A DNA stretch of 64,000 bases from Pyxicephalus adspersus (GCF_032062135.1 NC_092861.1:123709085-123773084); one strand, 5' to 3'; numbered from the stretch's first letter, positions 1 to 12,655 are shown. Numbers and translations are program-made. Notes: generated from the sequence alone by a model not told the origin.

Positions 1-127
1 AAAAAAGACAGTGCTTTTATTTTATGGTGTAAAGTGCTTTTAGCTCCAGGGCTCAGGACGTGAACGTGGTCAGCAAATAGCTCCTCAATCTGAGCTTGTA
101 GTTGCATCATGTTCTCCAGAGCAGCTT
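1..127 (-). CDS. Exon H of the split gene, cut by the window edge (at least 41 codons)
   Basis: The acceptor region ends TTTGCCTCCTGATTCCAAGAAG, a NAGNAG-like pair. AA or CT at the start both keep the phase set by microexon G and change only the first residues. The frame is open to base 1 and encodes AALENMMQLQAQIEELF, then ADHVHVLSPGAKSTLHH. The first half is a textbook heptad-like coiled coil. An AATAAA-like string (AAAATAAAAG) near base 15-25 on this strand could be a polyadenylation signal if this is the last exon, but no stop codon precedes it in frame, so the exon more likely continues outside the window. Confidence 0.6.
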
Positions 128-2612
128 CTTGGAATCAGGAGGCAAAGGGGTTAATGGTTTATCTGAATGGAAAATGGCAAGATCACAACAAAAATCTCCT
201 CACATGACTTTCAAGGCTGACACCTTCTATTTTTTACTTAAGAATCAATCTATCTTTAGGGGACAAGTCATAATAAATAATACTTTCTGGAGAAAAATAG
301 TAATTGCATACATTACATGAGGTTGTTTTAAAAATAGTTCTATTCACAGGACAATACACATTTTTTATATCTGTCATTTAAATTGTAAAAAAAAAATGGA
401 TGTGGACAACTATAAAATCTTGTGAGACATTACCTTTTAAACTATGGGCATTAAAGAGGACCTGAAATTTGGAAGCTGTGCCTACATAAAGGCAAGAAGA
501 AAACAAATGATTAATCATTGGTTTTGCTTGTAGGCTTTCTATAGCTCATCTTTCCCCCCATTTTTGATTAACCATGCAGCTTTATGTATTGTGCCCTTGA
601 TGGCTCATCTTGGTAGGAGACCATCAAAGCTCCTACCAAGAGGAGGAGCAGGGCTTTGTTTTTTCATGTCTGAGTTGACCCTGATGACTGGTGGAGTAAC
701 AATGAAACATCAGCAGGAAGGGTTCCAAAAGCATGGATCCACAGAATGAATAAAGCAAAAACAGGGAGATGTTTGCAGGTCCTCAGGTACAGATTTCTCT
801 CCAACAAAACAAACAGTCAGGCAGACATGTCCTAGATGATCTTATAATGCAGATGTACATCTGTAAAGCTCAAGGAATGCCTAGACATAGAGAATGCACT
901 GCTATTTTTCTGAAATAATTTCCGGCAAAGGGAAACATTTTAAAGGTATTGTTCAAACACAGTTTAAATTTCAAGATGCTCCCTACAACACTCAGGTTTT
1001 TATTGTTTCCTGTTAAACTCCTCTTTAACAGCCTCAACCCTTCTAGGAGTGCTTTACACAAGATTTTGGAGCTTATCTGTTTCAATATGTGTGTGTTTAT
1101 TCATATCATATTTCTGAAATTATAATTTAAGCATAAAGAACTTTTTGAGAAGTAAGGTACTGGTGGTGGCAATCCGTACTCCCAATTCATCTGAAATGTC
1201 TTCAGTAGGGACCTTGCTTTGTTTACAAAGCCACATTCATGCAGTTACAGGAAGTGGCGTTTTATAACAGTGCCAGGTGTAAAGTCACTGAGCTCAGTAG
1301 AGTCACTTCCACAGCCAAGGTTTATCGAAGATTACATTGCTTTGTATTTGATATTTTGCATCTGTCCACAGTGGGTGGTGCTGAACCATCTAGTTTAAAG
1401 GTGTGCCCATATAGTTTTTACCATATCATATTAAACTGATAGGCTATGTGTTTAGGTATAGTGGTCTATGTGTCTGCTGTAAAGCCCGGAACCACAGGAA
1501 AAAACAGTATAGAAAAGAGCATTCCATACATGCCATGGTTAATTTCCTGTACCACCTAAAGCAGCTCTTTCTTAGCCAATGTGCACTAAAAATGCTGTGA
1601 ATTTGAACAATTCAGCCTATAACCGGTATACAATCAATAAACAAAACTTTGTTTCTGTCCTCCAAGATTTTTCCCCCATTATTGGCCCCAATCTTGCCTC
1701 TCATACAGAACCGAGAAAGTAAATCCAGGCTCTCAAACACAGTGTGCTTGTCAAGGACACCTTTGCCAATCTTGTGTCAGTCATGTGTCGCGGACCTCTG
1801 CATATACATCAGCAGCCAAGGGGAGAGGTTAGGGAAGAAGATAGGTGCTTGGCAATTGACTTTTGACATAGTCCACATTTGCATATTAACAGGTGTGTTT
1901 TGTACAATTAAACTGCGCACCAGATAGCTGATGGAACAGATTATGAAGGTATCAGTATGTTACATGCCTGGGTAATGATTTTTCTAGGTAGCAGTATAAC
2001 TTATATACAGGATAAGCAGGGCTGTATTCAAACATAATGCTACCTTCTGTTCACTTACATAAATTATTCTTCTTATACAAGCTTCACTTTTGTATCTTTG
2101 AAGCAACTGATGCTAGAATGTGCCGTTGGAGGACTGGTTTATATATATTCATGCAGTTTTTTACTGTACAGATTAATAATCAAGAGAAAGATAAGATGGT
2201 TTCATTTCACTCTAGCAAATCTTTTGACTCATCTTATTATCATTTGCACCTCATTATGTCTAGAATGATTTTGTTCAATATAAACACAACTGTCCAGTGG
2301 GTGGGTAACAATAAAAACATCACAGTTTGTAAATTTTATGGCTTAGCGCTGCCCCTTTAATCTGCTGCCCTAGGCACTGGCCCAGGACATCTATTAGAGT
2401 AAAAAGAACTAAAAGAATACAATGTACATACATAATAATACCAGGTATTTTTATGTACATGTACTGTGAACTAATTTATGTTAAACTACTTTGAAAGCAA
2501 TTAGCATACATTAGTGGTAAAATAAAATTTTGAACATCTGAATCTACACTGCTGAATTGATATTACAGAGAAGCTTTACCTCTAAGAGACTAGTTTATAT
2601 TCTAATACTTAC
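128..2612 (-). other. Intron between exons G and H
   Basis: AT-rich unique sequence. A TTAA-type MITE end (TTAAAGAGGACCTGAAAT) begins near 451, but its other end was not located. Short chance frames only. Nothing else recognised. Confidence 0.45.
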
Positions 2613-2623
2613 TTGTAATCTCT
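2613..2623 (-). CDS. Exon G, 11-nt microexon
   Basis: The microexon AGAGATTACAA lies between an excellent acceptor (CTTGTCTTCCCTGACAG) and a consensus donor (GTAAGTAT), only 119 bp downstream of exon F. It adds Gly (completed), Glu, Ile and Thr and leaves A. Without it exons F and H are out of frame with each other; with it the frame is restored. An 11-nt length is the only choice among the three nearby AGs that fits. The neighbouring intron of 119 bp is unusually short for this locus. Confidence 0.52.
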
Positions 2624-2742
2624 CTGTCAGGGAAGACAAGTCAAATTGCCAATGGTATCAAACACTTAAAAACTGCCACATAATAAAGGTTTTGTAAGGA
2701 CTACATGAAAGTAAATAAAAGTGTTGCAAACAGAATATTTAC

Positions 2743-2851
2743 CCTTCTCCAGCAGCCTGAACACAGTCATTTATTGGCTTGGGCTCAGGTTGGACACAGG
2801 TCAGCTTCTTATGGGGGTCCTGCAGCCTGAAACTGAACTGACATTTCTGTT
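2743..2851 (-). CDS. Exon F of the split gene (35 codons, Cys-bearing segment)
   Basis: The exon is 109 nt with acceptor TTCTTTCCTTGTCAG and donor GAGAAGG|GTAAAT. Only one frame is open; the other two have stops about halfway. It encodes QKCQFSFRLQDPHKK, then LTCVQPEPKPINDC and VQAAGE. The alternating hydrophobic pattern CQFSFRL with a following DPxxxLTC resembles beta strands, in contrast with the helical segments around it. The three cysteines are an observation only; no disulfide role is claimed. It leaves GG, completed by the first base of microexon G. This is one of the most convincing exons in the window. Confidence 0.7.
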
Positions 2852-5800
2852 CTGACAAGGAAAGAATACAAGTAAATATAAGCACATGCACCTAGGCTTG
2901 CAGGAAAATGCTAACAGTTTAGATAGGGTTCCCATATACTTTAAACAATACTTCCACTTAATATTATACACATAGTACAGAGTAAAAGCACAGTTATTTT
3001 AGAAAAATGCAAAGAGTGATGCATAGCTCAAAACATCAAATATCCACACACTAAAGCTTTGGTTTACATTCTCTCCTTAAGCCAATTACCTGTGCAGTTC
3101 TTTAAAGGAACCAGAAAACCTAAAAGCCCTGACACACAGTTATAAAATTGATAGATTTTATCTGCTCCTCCACTGATGTGTTTATGTAAACAAATATTTA
3201 AATCAGAGTTCATCTTTAGTTAGCGTTTTGGAATTGTGCAGCATTTAGGATTAAAGCTATATGCGTTTGGGAGACGTATATTGATTTTGTACTAGATTTT
3301 GAACGTTTATTTCTGAAAGTTGTTGTCCCAGTTTATAGTCAATAGGAATGTTTTGCTACATTATAGGCAGGAGTTCTCAGACCACCAAAATACCAGCTAA
3401 GGAGAGTATGATGGAATGGGGTGAATTGTGTCATTTAAATACCTCAATACTAATATTAATAAAAACCTTAACCAAACTGGCATCTTTCTCTGGGGTATAC
3501 ACACAAGGACTAAGGATTCTAAACATCCAAAAGATTGTTTAAGAATTTAGAAGATGTAACATTTCATTGATAAGTTTGTGGTATAGATGAACTATGTATA
3601 GAAGCTCTATGTTTTATTACATTTTATTAACAAATTGTACAAGAATAAATTATGTGATTTTATAAAGATATACAAGTTTCATGTATAGTACCTAGAAAAT
3701 CCAAAAATTGAAAGTTATATCTTAAATAAATTTATTGTTAACATTTCAATTTCAGAAATGTCAAATTTTAGAGAACTGTTTATAGGGTAAAAATAAAGAT
3801 GTACACACATTATACTGTAGTAAAATCTTGGTGCATCCTAATTGTTTGAAGAGCTTGGCTAAAACAAGGGGACATACAAATGCAAACAAATTAGGAGTTA
3901 CTGAACTTATATTACAAATTGTGCAGCGCTTTTTAAGAAGCATATGAAATGTAATGCAAATAATGATTTTGTAGTTTGCAATTGGTAATGTACATTGGTT
4001 GTGTAAAATATCAAATACTAGAATTATATCCAGTAAACAGGACAGGAAAAGTGGTACACTGCAGTACTCATACACACAGCATAGGAATAGAAACTGAAAA
4101 TTTGTCCCAGCATGCAGAAAAAGTGCTACAATGTAATTTCAAAGGTATGTAATTACAGAAAAAGTGCTATAATGTATTTTCAAAGGTCTGTCAGTGCATA
4201 TTGATTAATTTACTTATATCCCTCCAGTGCCTTTGCACCACTGGGCACCACAACAAACACTGCACAAAGTGGTATGCATTAACATGTGCTGCAGAAATCT
4301 ATGGTAAAAAAAAAAACATTATGCCACACATTACCTTATTGCAAAGGTGAAAGGCCAGACTGAAATCTTGTTGCAATTTATATTCCAGATCATTTAGCAT
4401 GCTCAATTACTTGAAAAATAAATTGAAGGCAATGAATGAATGCCAGATATGGGTTGTATTCCTCTTGCTTAGTCTATAAAATCTTAGGGATCAGACGATC
4501 AAAGTGTAATGTAGCAAGGTGCCTTACCTGTACAAGTACAAAACACAATGACCGGGTCACAGAGTTCAGTTGCTCACAGCTAAAATCAGATTTGAGTCTA
4601 AAGCAGTTAAATGAAAAACTGATCAGTTTCTATGTACAACCACACCCTGGAGATTCAGAGGATCTGGTTTACTAAATAACATTCACATTTTGAGATTGTG
4701 TCAATGGGCCTGATTTATTAAAGCTCTGCAAAGCTGGAGAGGATACACTTTCATCAGTAAAATTGGGTGATCCAGCAAATCTGAAATGGATCTGGTCCAG
4801 GGTTCAAAATTATTGCTAGCAAATGACTTTGAAGAAATCCGTTCCAGGTTTGCTGGATCACCAAGCTTTACTGATGAAAGTGTATCCTTTCCAACCTTGG
4901 AGATCTTTAATAAATCAGGCCCAATATGTAACACAAACCAGGCAGCACAACTGTATTTATGAAATACTTTGTGGGGATGTACACAATGGAATAACTATGA
5001 CACTTCACTAACAAATGTGCATTGCTAAGCAGCACACACTGCAGTATCAGAACATACACCAGTTAAGTGTATAGAATCGGAATCAGAATCAGATTTTCAA
5101 ATACTTTTGGAGCAATTTGACATCTGTTCGTTATTTTGCATTTGCTTTTCATGAATGAACAATACATCAAAGTGTGCACTGATATCCCTAAAGATACCTA
5201 TAAAACATATGAAAAGTAAAGAAGATAATTTTGAGGGGTATCAAGTGTGTGCAGACATACATATGCTTTAGCAACAAGTGGACATATACAGTTGTATACC
5301 CTGTTTCATTTGAATACATTTTGTACAGATTTTTACCTGTACTTGCACTGTCCTATTTGCACTGATAGGACCGTGTACAGGATTTTGAAGCTGTAATTTT
5401 GTGTGGTGCAAATCATGCCTTACTGAGCAACTGTGGAGCTTGTTATGTTATAGTTTATTTTTTTACATTGCAGTACAGTACAAGGTCCGAGTGCCCTCAA
5501 ACTGTAAAAATAACTTCTTTATAGAACTGAAAAAATGTACTTGTAAGGAAAAAAAGTCAGGTTATGCTTACCTAACCCTTGCTCGGTGTCATGCCACTGT
5601 CCTTACAGGGAATTTCTCTGGGAAAGGTGAGTACACCAGTTTGCCCAACAAGACAGTTTTATCCAGTTCAAAAGCATATTTTAATGGGATTTGCTCTGCT
5701 CCATGGATATGGTAGGAAAGTTAAGTTTTAAGTGCGAAGTCCACTTAAATTTCAACCAGAGCCCTATTCAGGAATGGAGCCTGACTGGCCAGGAAAGAGA

Positions 5801-6716
5801 AGTAACTTTGCACCCTCCCCCATTTCTGTACCCTACCAGGCCCCATACTTGATAGATTCTCATCTCTGGTCCTCCAAAAAGCACGTAGTGTGGTTGGAGG
5901 GCTTATGGTACAATCTGAAAGCCTCATTTCAGGGACAACCAGGTATCCACTCCTTCCCAGGGGAATGGGGAACTGAAAAACAACACATGCAGAATTTAAA
6001 AGCACTTCCAGAGAAATTCTGCATTAGCAATGTAAAAGGCATTCAATGGAAATGGGATGCTCATCCCTTCTTTGGACTGGCTTCCAGAATGAGACATCAG
6101 TGGAACACACCTAGGCGATGGCTACTTATAGTCTTTCCTGGAAACACGTACTGTATAACAGTGTAACAACCAAGAGAGCAACTTGAAGACAGAACACTAT
6201 TATCCCACAACAGGAAGTGTCTAAACTAATATCTTCATAGCAAAAAACTTTTGAAATTCCAAGAACAGTTTAGCAATTATATAAAAATTTTAATGATTGC
6301 ATACATGTCTACTACAAGGGCTCACATTAACTAGGTGTGATAAAGTCCACTAATCTTCATAGGAATTTCTCTCTGCTCTTTTGCATTTCATTTAAGTAAA
6401 TCAGGTTCATTACATATTTATTACTTTTCCAACGATGAATAAAAAACCAGATCAGAAATCTGATATGTCCATGCTCTTGAACATGGGACTTTTTAGAAGA
6501 TTGATTGGCTTTGACTTTTCTCTGTTTACCTTTCCCTTCCATTGGTTTAAGCCTCACTTTTTTCTGGAATGGATTTTATTTATTTGTTTATGTGCACAAG
6601 TAAGGATTGGAATTTTTTCCTTTTACCTTACCAGACGGTCAGGCAATCATAATGAACGGCAGGAGGTGCCATAAATATGCAAATAACACAGAAATGACTA
6701 GTTTTACTGATTCCAC
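2852..6716 (-). other. Intron between exons E2 and F
   Basis: Mostly AT-rich unremarkable sequence. It holds a possible TTAA-type element end at 3102 (TTAAAGGAACCAGAAAAC), the foldback MITE at 4705-4923, and a GC-richer stretch 5560-6170. That stretch carries an uninterrupted 144-codon plus frame without recognisable domain and starts with TTAAGTGCGAAGTCCAC, so it is probably repeat-derived. Confidence 0.4.
4705..4923. mobile_element. Foldback (hairpin) MITE, 219 bp
   Basis: The two halves are near-perfect inverted copies. The left arm begins TGGGCCTGATTTATTAAAG and the right arm ends CTTTAATAAATCAGGCCCA. Arms of about 90 bp surround a short spacer near 4800-4825. A decayed relative lies at about 55150-55310. 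No clear target duplication was seen. The superfamily is not certain. Confidence 0.75.
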
Positions 6717-6755
6717 CTTTAAGTGTTTGAGAACTCATCCGTTCAAGTGTTGCTT
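6717..6755 (-). CDS. Exon E2 of the split gene (12 codons)
   Basis: The exon is 39 nt with a strong acceptor (GGTCTTTATCTCTTAACAG) and a weaker donor (CTTAAAG|GTGGAAT). Two leading bases, AA, complete GAA after E1. It encodes ATLERMSSQTLK and leaves G, which completes GAA with exon F. In its other two frames there are stops, so the open frame is the one the neighbours require. A longer chance frame (6628-6837, minus) continues through both splice sites into hydrophobic sequence and is not favoured. Confidence 0.5.
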
Positions 6756-7486
6756 CTGTTAAGAGATAAAGACCTTTATTTAATAAGGCAAAGAGCAATG
6801 CAGGAAACACAATAACCAATCCAAAATCATCTTTCATTGTTCAGAGGATTTCAAACATTGAAGTTGGCTGCTATCAGTAAGGATAACCATATCTGGCCTA
6901 CTAAAAGTAAGCAATATGAATAATTTGAGTTATACAGAAGGTTTGCAGTAAACAAAAATGATCACTACTGCTAATTTGTGTTGCACAGGACACTAACTAG
7001 GGTGACTAACCCTAGTGATGCTATTGTTTGGAAGTAGACAGCTTACAGAATTACATATACTAAGATCCTCATGGGAATGTATGCAGAGAGCTGGGCAGTT
7101 TGAGTGGTAACAAACCTGGGTGATCTATATACATATACCATCCACTCTGGTAAAATGGGAAATATTTGCAATAGGCAAATACATGTGGATGCTTTGAAAA
7201 TCTGGTGGCTACTCTATAACAAACCAGCAATTATATTTTCTTTACTAGAAACAAATACACAGCAGAAAATCTTAAAACAAAAAATGTACCTTGCTTCCTT
7301 TGTTGTGGCAGCTTTCATCTGGCCTTACTCAGAAGAGATAAGTTGAATAAATACCTTTAGGAATATAATAAGTTAAATATGTAACTTTAGTTGGGTATTT
7401 ACAAAAACTGCCATGCTAAGGCTGTTTCTAGCAGTTTTTGGCTAGTCTGGAACCAGTATTAAGCTATTTTTAGAAATAACTTCTGG

Positions 7487-8122
7487 TAAACCTGCTATAC
7501 AAGTATCAGGGTCAAACTGCTGCAAAAAAAGCCACTACTGAGGTAGAAAAGAAGAAAAAGACAATTGCTTGGAATAAAGAACACAAGGAATGGACACTAG
7601 ACCAGTGGAAATCTGTACTTTGGTCTGATGAGATCAAGTTTTCAGATGTCTGGTTCCACCTGCCATTTCCTTGTGAGATGCAGAAAAGGTAAGTTGATAC
7701 TTTCTACATGTGGGGTTCCCACCATAAAGAATGATGGTTTGGAGGTGCTTTGCTGGTGACTCTGTAGCCACATGCTATCTGGTTTGCATTTAGTGGCACC
7801 ATTATTTGTACAACTACCCCAAATGCACCTCCAGGGTATGTAGGAGCTATCTGACTAAGAAGAGGAGTGATGGAGTGTTGCATCAGATGGCCTGGCCTCC
7901 ACAATCACCCACTTAGGATGGTTTAGGATAAGTTTAACACTTTTTGTTTAAAACATAATGAAATATATAATAATATTAATAATAATAAATGTTCTATCAT
8001 AGTTTGGATGTCTTTAATATTCATATACAAAGTAGAAAATAGTAAATAAAAAATATTGAAAAAGGGGTAGAAGATAATAAATAAACATTGAAAGAAGGTG
8101 TGTCCAAACTTTTGACTTGTTT
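7487..8122 (+). pseudogene. Tc1/mariner transposase remnant
   Basis: Translation of 7507-7690 gives NKEHKEWTLDQWKS and VLWSDEIKF, matching the Tc1 family segment around the first catalytic aspartate (WSDE). Further down, in shifted frames, come a VWGCF-like stretch (TTTGGAGGTGCTTTG) and MAWPPQSP, the family's hallmark before its DLNPIE motif, here followed by a stop. The end retains GGTGTGTCCAAACTTTTGAC, typical of a vertebrate Tc1 terminus. Stops and frameshifts make it inactive; the amino-terminal DNA-binding part is missing. Confidence 0.8.
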
Positions 8123-8659
8123 TATATTTTCTTAGGTTTGGCCCAATTTATATGTGCTGTTTGGAGCCTTAAACAGCAGAAGAATGCTTCTTTACTTTGT
8201 ACTTATGTTGCGCGACTACTGTTATTAAGCTGATAAATAACACTATAGAAGGAATTTTGGTTGGACCCTTGACCTCTGTACCATTAGAAGTGACATATTA
8301 GTATGTAAAATCAATGCATTCTATGTATAACTGCACATCAATCTGTTGCTGGGATGTCTATTTCTAAAGGTAAAGAATATTGTGCAAAGCACTACTGGGC
8401 ACCAAATACTTTTGGGCTCCTTTATGAAGTGTAAATGGTTGCAGTTGCAGAATGCAGTGAAAAACACCAGCCCAATAATTGGGTAGGTAGGGTAATTTTG
8501 TGCTGCTCCCTGTTTTCCTTGCTAGAATGAAAGTTGGACTTGCAGCGCTTAAATCTCCCTCCACTTGTTCTCAATATTCAGATCTGTGCTTGTCAAATAA
8601 GCCACCAATTATGAGATGGTCAGTCATTTGAAAAAAAGCTCAAATTCAGATTGCTCCCT

Positions 8660-8960
8660 ATGTTTTGGAGGTTTACATACCTTTTATCACCAAAATCCCA
8701 AAAAGTGGTGTCGACCCACCCGACATTTGCCCACTCTATTCCCGTCCTTGTCTGTCACTTTCCACATACGTATTTATTCCTTATTATTTTTCTGTCCTTC
8801 TCCACATTACATTATTTCCCACCAAGGCTATGCCGTTTGGGTCCCAATACTGCATTGGTTTCCAACAGCCTTACAGGGTGCATAAAGTAGAGGGTGTCTT
8901 GGGGGGTGCAGTTTTTGCAGTATTTCAATATCCAAACTCACAACAGCAGCCCTGTAGGAA
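8660..8960 (+). mobile_element. Possible L1-like reverse transcriptase scrap
   Basis: A frame reading ITKIPKSGVDPPD then a degraded RPISLLN-like stretch resembles the start of the L1 reverse transcriptase domain. Several overlapping frames are open here. The similarity is short and could be chance. Confidence 0.28.
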
Positions 8961-9886
8961 ATTTACAAGCCTAGTGATGATGTCAAAGTAATAATAAAAC
9001 CTGTTTCTCATTACAGAAACCAGATAATAGAAAAAATAATACTAGGACATGCTGTAGAGGAGGAGGAGGAGGAGGTTTGGGGTTAATGGATAGTGAAAAA
9101 ACAGGCATGTGAGTAATATATGCATATTACAGAAAACATATACATTTTATTTTGTAAGCTCTTCTCTCTTTAAAAAAAAAATCCAAAAATGCTTGTAAAG
9201 AAGAAGCAAATCTGTTTGGATAGGCTAAAATCAGTCAAAAGGTATTTGAATTCAAACAAATGCAGCACAGCAGTGGTAAAGAAGGGGATTTGGTATGTTG
9301 GTACTGAAGTGGTTAGACTTATATAAGACACCTCAGAATAGTCATTGTAGATACAACATGTAACCATTTATACTACTTAATGGAGAAGCTGATTGATCTT
9401 ATCTTTATATTTAGGCCAATTGTCAACCTGTACTAGTCCACATATTATATCATCTATAGTGGTAATATCAAGCTGGGATGAACTAATCATTCTAAATTTA
9501 TTAACCCTTGGAGTGTAGTCAACATGTTTAATCTATCATAGCCAAATTTAGTGTTTAACCTAATTGTTATTTCAAGAGAGAAGAATCCTGTGGGTTAAAT
9601 TAGTATTAATGAACATTGTGCATTGCAATATTGCTGAAATACATACACATTTTCCAGGAGAATGAGGCTATAAGTATTGTGCTACACTAGTGATCGTCAT
9701 TCGTGCTACAACACGACTAAAAATCAACGCTACTCTCTAGTGACTGATTAAGGCATTTGCAGGAAATGTAAATGAATGGGATGTGCTGCATGATGGGGCC
9801 TGCAAAACATATGAACAATTGGAGGATAGAACAGTCTTTCACAATTTATCACTGATGCTGACAAGGTATGCTGCAAGGGAAACGCA

Positions 9887-10195
9887 TTAATATTTACTGC
9901 AAACCCACAATCTTAAAGACTTGTACCTTACAAAGTCTGGCATATTGGATAGCATGGTATACTCTAATATAGACCTGGTCCCCAGATGCTTCCAGCTGTT
10001 AGTATTGCAAATCCCACCTTGCCTGGCCAACAAAATACCGGAGCTTGTTACCAAACTCCAAATATAGATTTTCTTTATACATTGCAATACTTTCAAGCAA
10101 TGATGGATGATCTCCCATTGATTAAGAGAACATAGGCAAAACCAACTATCCCCAATAAACACATATTTAGAAGTATTATTTACATATTGCAGCAA
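9887..10195 (-). mobile_element. L1/Tx1-like LINE fragment (C-terminal ORF2)
   Basis: A 102-codon frame reads NQWEIIHHCLKVLQ, then LARQGGICNT and NSWKHLGTRSI, resembling the region after the reverse transcriptase of L1/Tx1 LINEs, where a W...G...I pattern follows a (K/S)PL..GN segment. No start, no flanking ORF2 sequence. Splice-like signals inside (CTAACAG and GTAAGG) are taken as chance. Confidence 0.45.
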
Positions 10196-11615
10196 AGAAA
10201 TTTTGTTTAACTAACATATTTTCTGTTTTGTTACAGTTCCAAAAAAATACAAAGATATTTGATATACCCTCTAGTGAAGTTCTGTATTTTGCTACAGTTG
10301 TTTAATCTTCATGATCAAGAAATGCCGGGCTAAAATGTCAACCATGAAACAAGTGTACTTTTTTTATCAGTCATGGCTGGCTTGTGGTCAGTGGCATAGG
10401 CAGTATGGTGCAAACATTGTGCAGTGCTATAAAACAAGAAGAAGCACTTTTGTATAGGACAAAGAAATACAGAGGTGCTAAGTAACAGAAGTATCTTTAA
10501 TGACAATAGAATTTTGTTTGCGAGTGGAATCCAGATTAATCCATATGAAACACAAACTGATGTTCATCGTGTGCATCTGTACCTAAAGCTGTAGTCTTTG
10601 ACCATGAAACACTTTACCTATTGTTGATACAAATTTCAATCTGATTAAAGATCCTTCAATCACTTTCTCTAGTGGCACCTCTGTATATACATATACTCTT
10701 CCTATATCTAACAAGGAACCCAACATTGTTCACTGCTCATTGTTTTGTGTATTGAGAGTCTAATGCAAATTTATCCAAGGTAGGGAACATAGGGAACACA
10801 TCATAGTCAAGTGCATTTTAAAATTGTATTTGTTTTTGCCTGTTAATTCTCCAAATAATTTATTTTATGTCCTGGTGTGATTATTCTGCTATGCAGTTTT
10901 TATGGAAGAAAAAGTGGTTGCCACACAGGCAAAACATATTTTCCTTTGTTTCTCCACTGCATTGGGCATAGGGAAATTTATAGTGGTAAGATGACATCAC
11001 AATAAATGTCAGGGACACAACATTTCTGGCAAGATCAACATATTTTCATACATTTTGAAATATTCTTGGCCAGAAAAAAAAATCTATGAAGCAAAGGTAG
11101 GGTGTGATGTGTTAAATTTTTGTTGTCTGCCTGGAAATGGTCTGTAATAGAGAGAAAAAGTAAAGTTGCCTGCAGACATTAGACCGATTGCTGTGTCTGA
11201 ATATACCTGTATTTGTGCCTATGGAAAAAGGGAGGTTGGAACTCTGCGGACTGTAACAAGGGAAGCAAAAGTAGTTATCCAGAATAAAAGTATCGTATCA
11301 TATTCACACTTTCCCCAGCAAATTTGTGTCACCTAATTGATAGGAGATCAACACAACAATAGTGACCTCTTTTGTGTCCCCCATCTGAGGACCCCTGGAA
11401 GTGAAACAGAATGTGCTGTGGTACCAGAGGAACCCACAAGACAGGAGCATCAGATAAGCTGTCAGGGGAACTTCAAGAAGTACCAGCAGAAGATGAAGAA
11501 CCTTGGCTTTGTAGTGGTTTCAGGACAGCAGAACCCATTGATAACGCCAGCAGGCAGGCAGCAGTAGACAACAAATTCACAACTGTATCTAAAGGTAGAG
11601 CAGTGCTGACACCTG

Positions 11616-11616
<1 letters not shown>
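10196..11616. other. Intron sequence, nothing recognised
   Basis: AT-rich sequence without recognisable gene or repeat family. The last 280 bp (11340-11616) is GC-richer and carries overlapping short plus frames that run into the G run; it reads as repeat debris. Confidence 0.4.

Positions 11617-11645
<29 letters not shown>
11617..11645. repeat. Homopolymer run of 29 G
   Basis: An uninterrupted run of G, able in principle to form G-quadruplexes. Runs this long are commonly miscounted by sequencing, so its true length is uncertain. Confidence 0.95.
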
Positions 11646-11646
<1 letters not shown>

Positions 11647-12141
11647 GCTTGGGACAGTCAGAAGTAATACAGTGTCTCAGCCAATATGAGATTCAGAGAA
11701 GAAACCAGGACATAAACTGGATAGCAGAGGAATACAGTAGGATCCAAAAGTCAGAATTAAGTTTGATCAATAATGAGGAATCAAGCAGAGGTCAGTAACA
11801 GGTAACTTTCTTAACCAGTTACATAGTTGCACATTTGGTGAAAAAAGTGCACAGGTGTGCTCACTTTTACATGCAGGAAAAGGGAGACATACCCACAACA
11901 CTGCCTGCAGACTCGCAAGCCAATATATGCACATGTACAGGTGCTATCACGACCTGGATTTTACATTTAATAAAAAAAAAAAATTTGCAGTATGGCAATG
12001 TGTCACAGAGTTCTCTAAGAGCATCAAACAGCAAAGCAAATTACCTGATTGGAGGAGAAACAGATCATGTGACCAGGCTCTGTCTCCAGCTTTATTTTTT
12101 CTTCCATTCATTTCAAATGCACTTAACATATTTGTTTTGCA

Positions 12142-12194
12142 GTTGAGCTTGATGGACATCAATCTATTCTCAACCTTATTGACTATGTAACTGT
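12142..12194 (+). mobile_element. CR1-like LINE 3' tail fragment
   Basis: TTGAGCTTGATGGACATC followed by CAACCTTATTGACTATGTAA matches the 3' end also seen at 60008-60199 (same strand) and, inverted, at 60968-61030. Confidence 0.6.
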
Positions 12195-12480
12195 CCAAAA
12201 GAACTAATTTCTGAGTTTATCTATTTTTTTGGAAATTGTTAAGGTTACAGGTGGTGGGTGAATATGAACAATAAAATAAACAGTAATGCCTAAATGTGCT
12301 CACACCGAATAATTAAAAATTTCCTTTGCTGTACGAGCGCTCTGTACTTGTTCTTGGAATATTTTTGTGTAATTAATACCAGATTTACCTTTGTGTGGCT
12401 GATTTATAAGGCATTTGTTATGGACTATTAGGAAATCTGGGAAGTTCTTCATCAATTACACCTAATGTCTCCTTCTAAAC

Positions 12481-12655
12481 CAGCGGTGTCCAACTCCAGT
12501 CCTCGAGGGCCTTATGCAGGCTGAGAATTTTGTATAAACAGTCATATTATGATTTGTTGTAAACCACACCTTACCAAATGTCCTGGTGTCTGTAAGGGAA
12601 ATACTAAATATGTGCGCTGATCCTGACCCTCAAGGAATGGAGTTGGACACCCTCG
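12481..12655. mobile_element. hAT-type MITE, 175 bp
   Basis: Terminal inverted repeats are CAGCGGTGTCCAACTCCAGT at the left and the complement of GGGTGTCCAACTCCATTCC at the right. Flanking 8-bp direct repeats TTCTAAAC and ATCTAAAT match at six positions, as expected for an old hAT insertion. Confidence 0.75.

Noticed and set aside
5732..6166. 144-codon plus-strand frame
   Set aside because: No recognisable domain, no splice sites or promoter, and the frame begins in a TTAA-type repeat-like start (TTAAGTGCGAAGTCC). Probably repeat or chance.
7290..7327. 38-nt minus segment with acceptor TCTTCTGAG and donor GTACAT
   Set aside because: Its only open frame needs two leading bases and leaves none, which fits neither exon E1 nor E2.
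9928..9996. Segment with CTAACAG acceptor and GTAAGG donor, open frame
   Set aside because: Part of a 102-codon frame that resembles the L1 C-terminal region; phase does not fit the gene model.
11337..11689. Overlapping plus frames ending in poly-glycine
   Set aside because: The glycine run is the 29-G homopolymer; no domain or splice signal.
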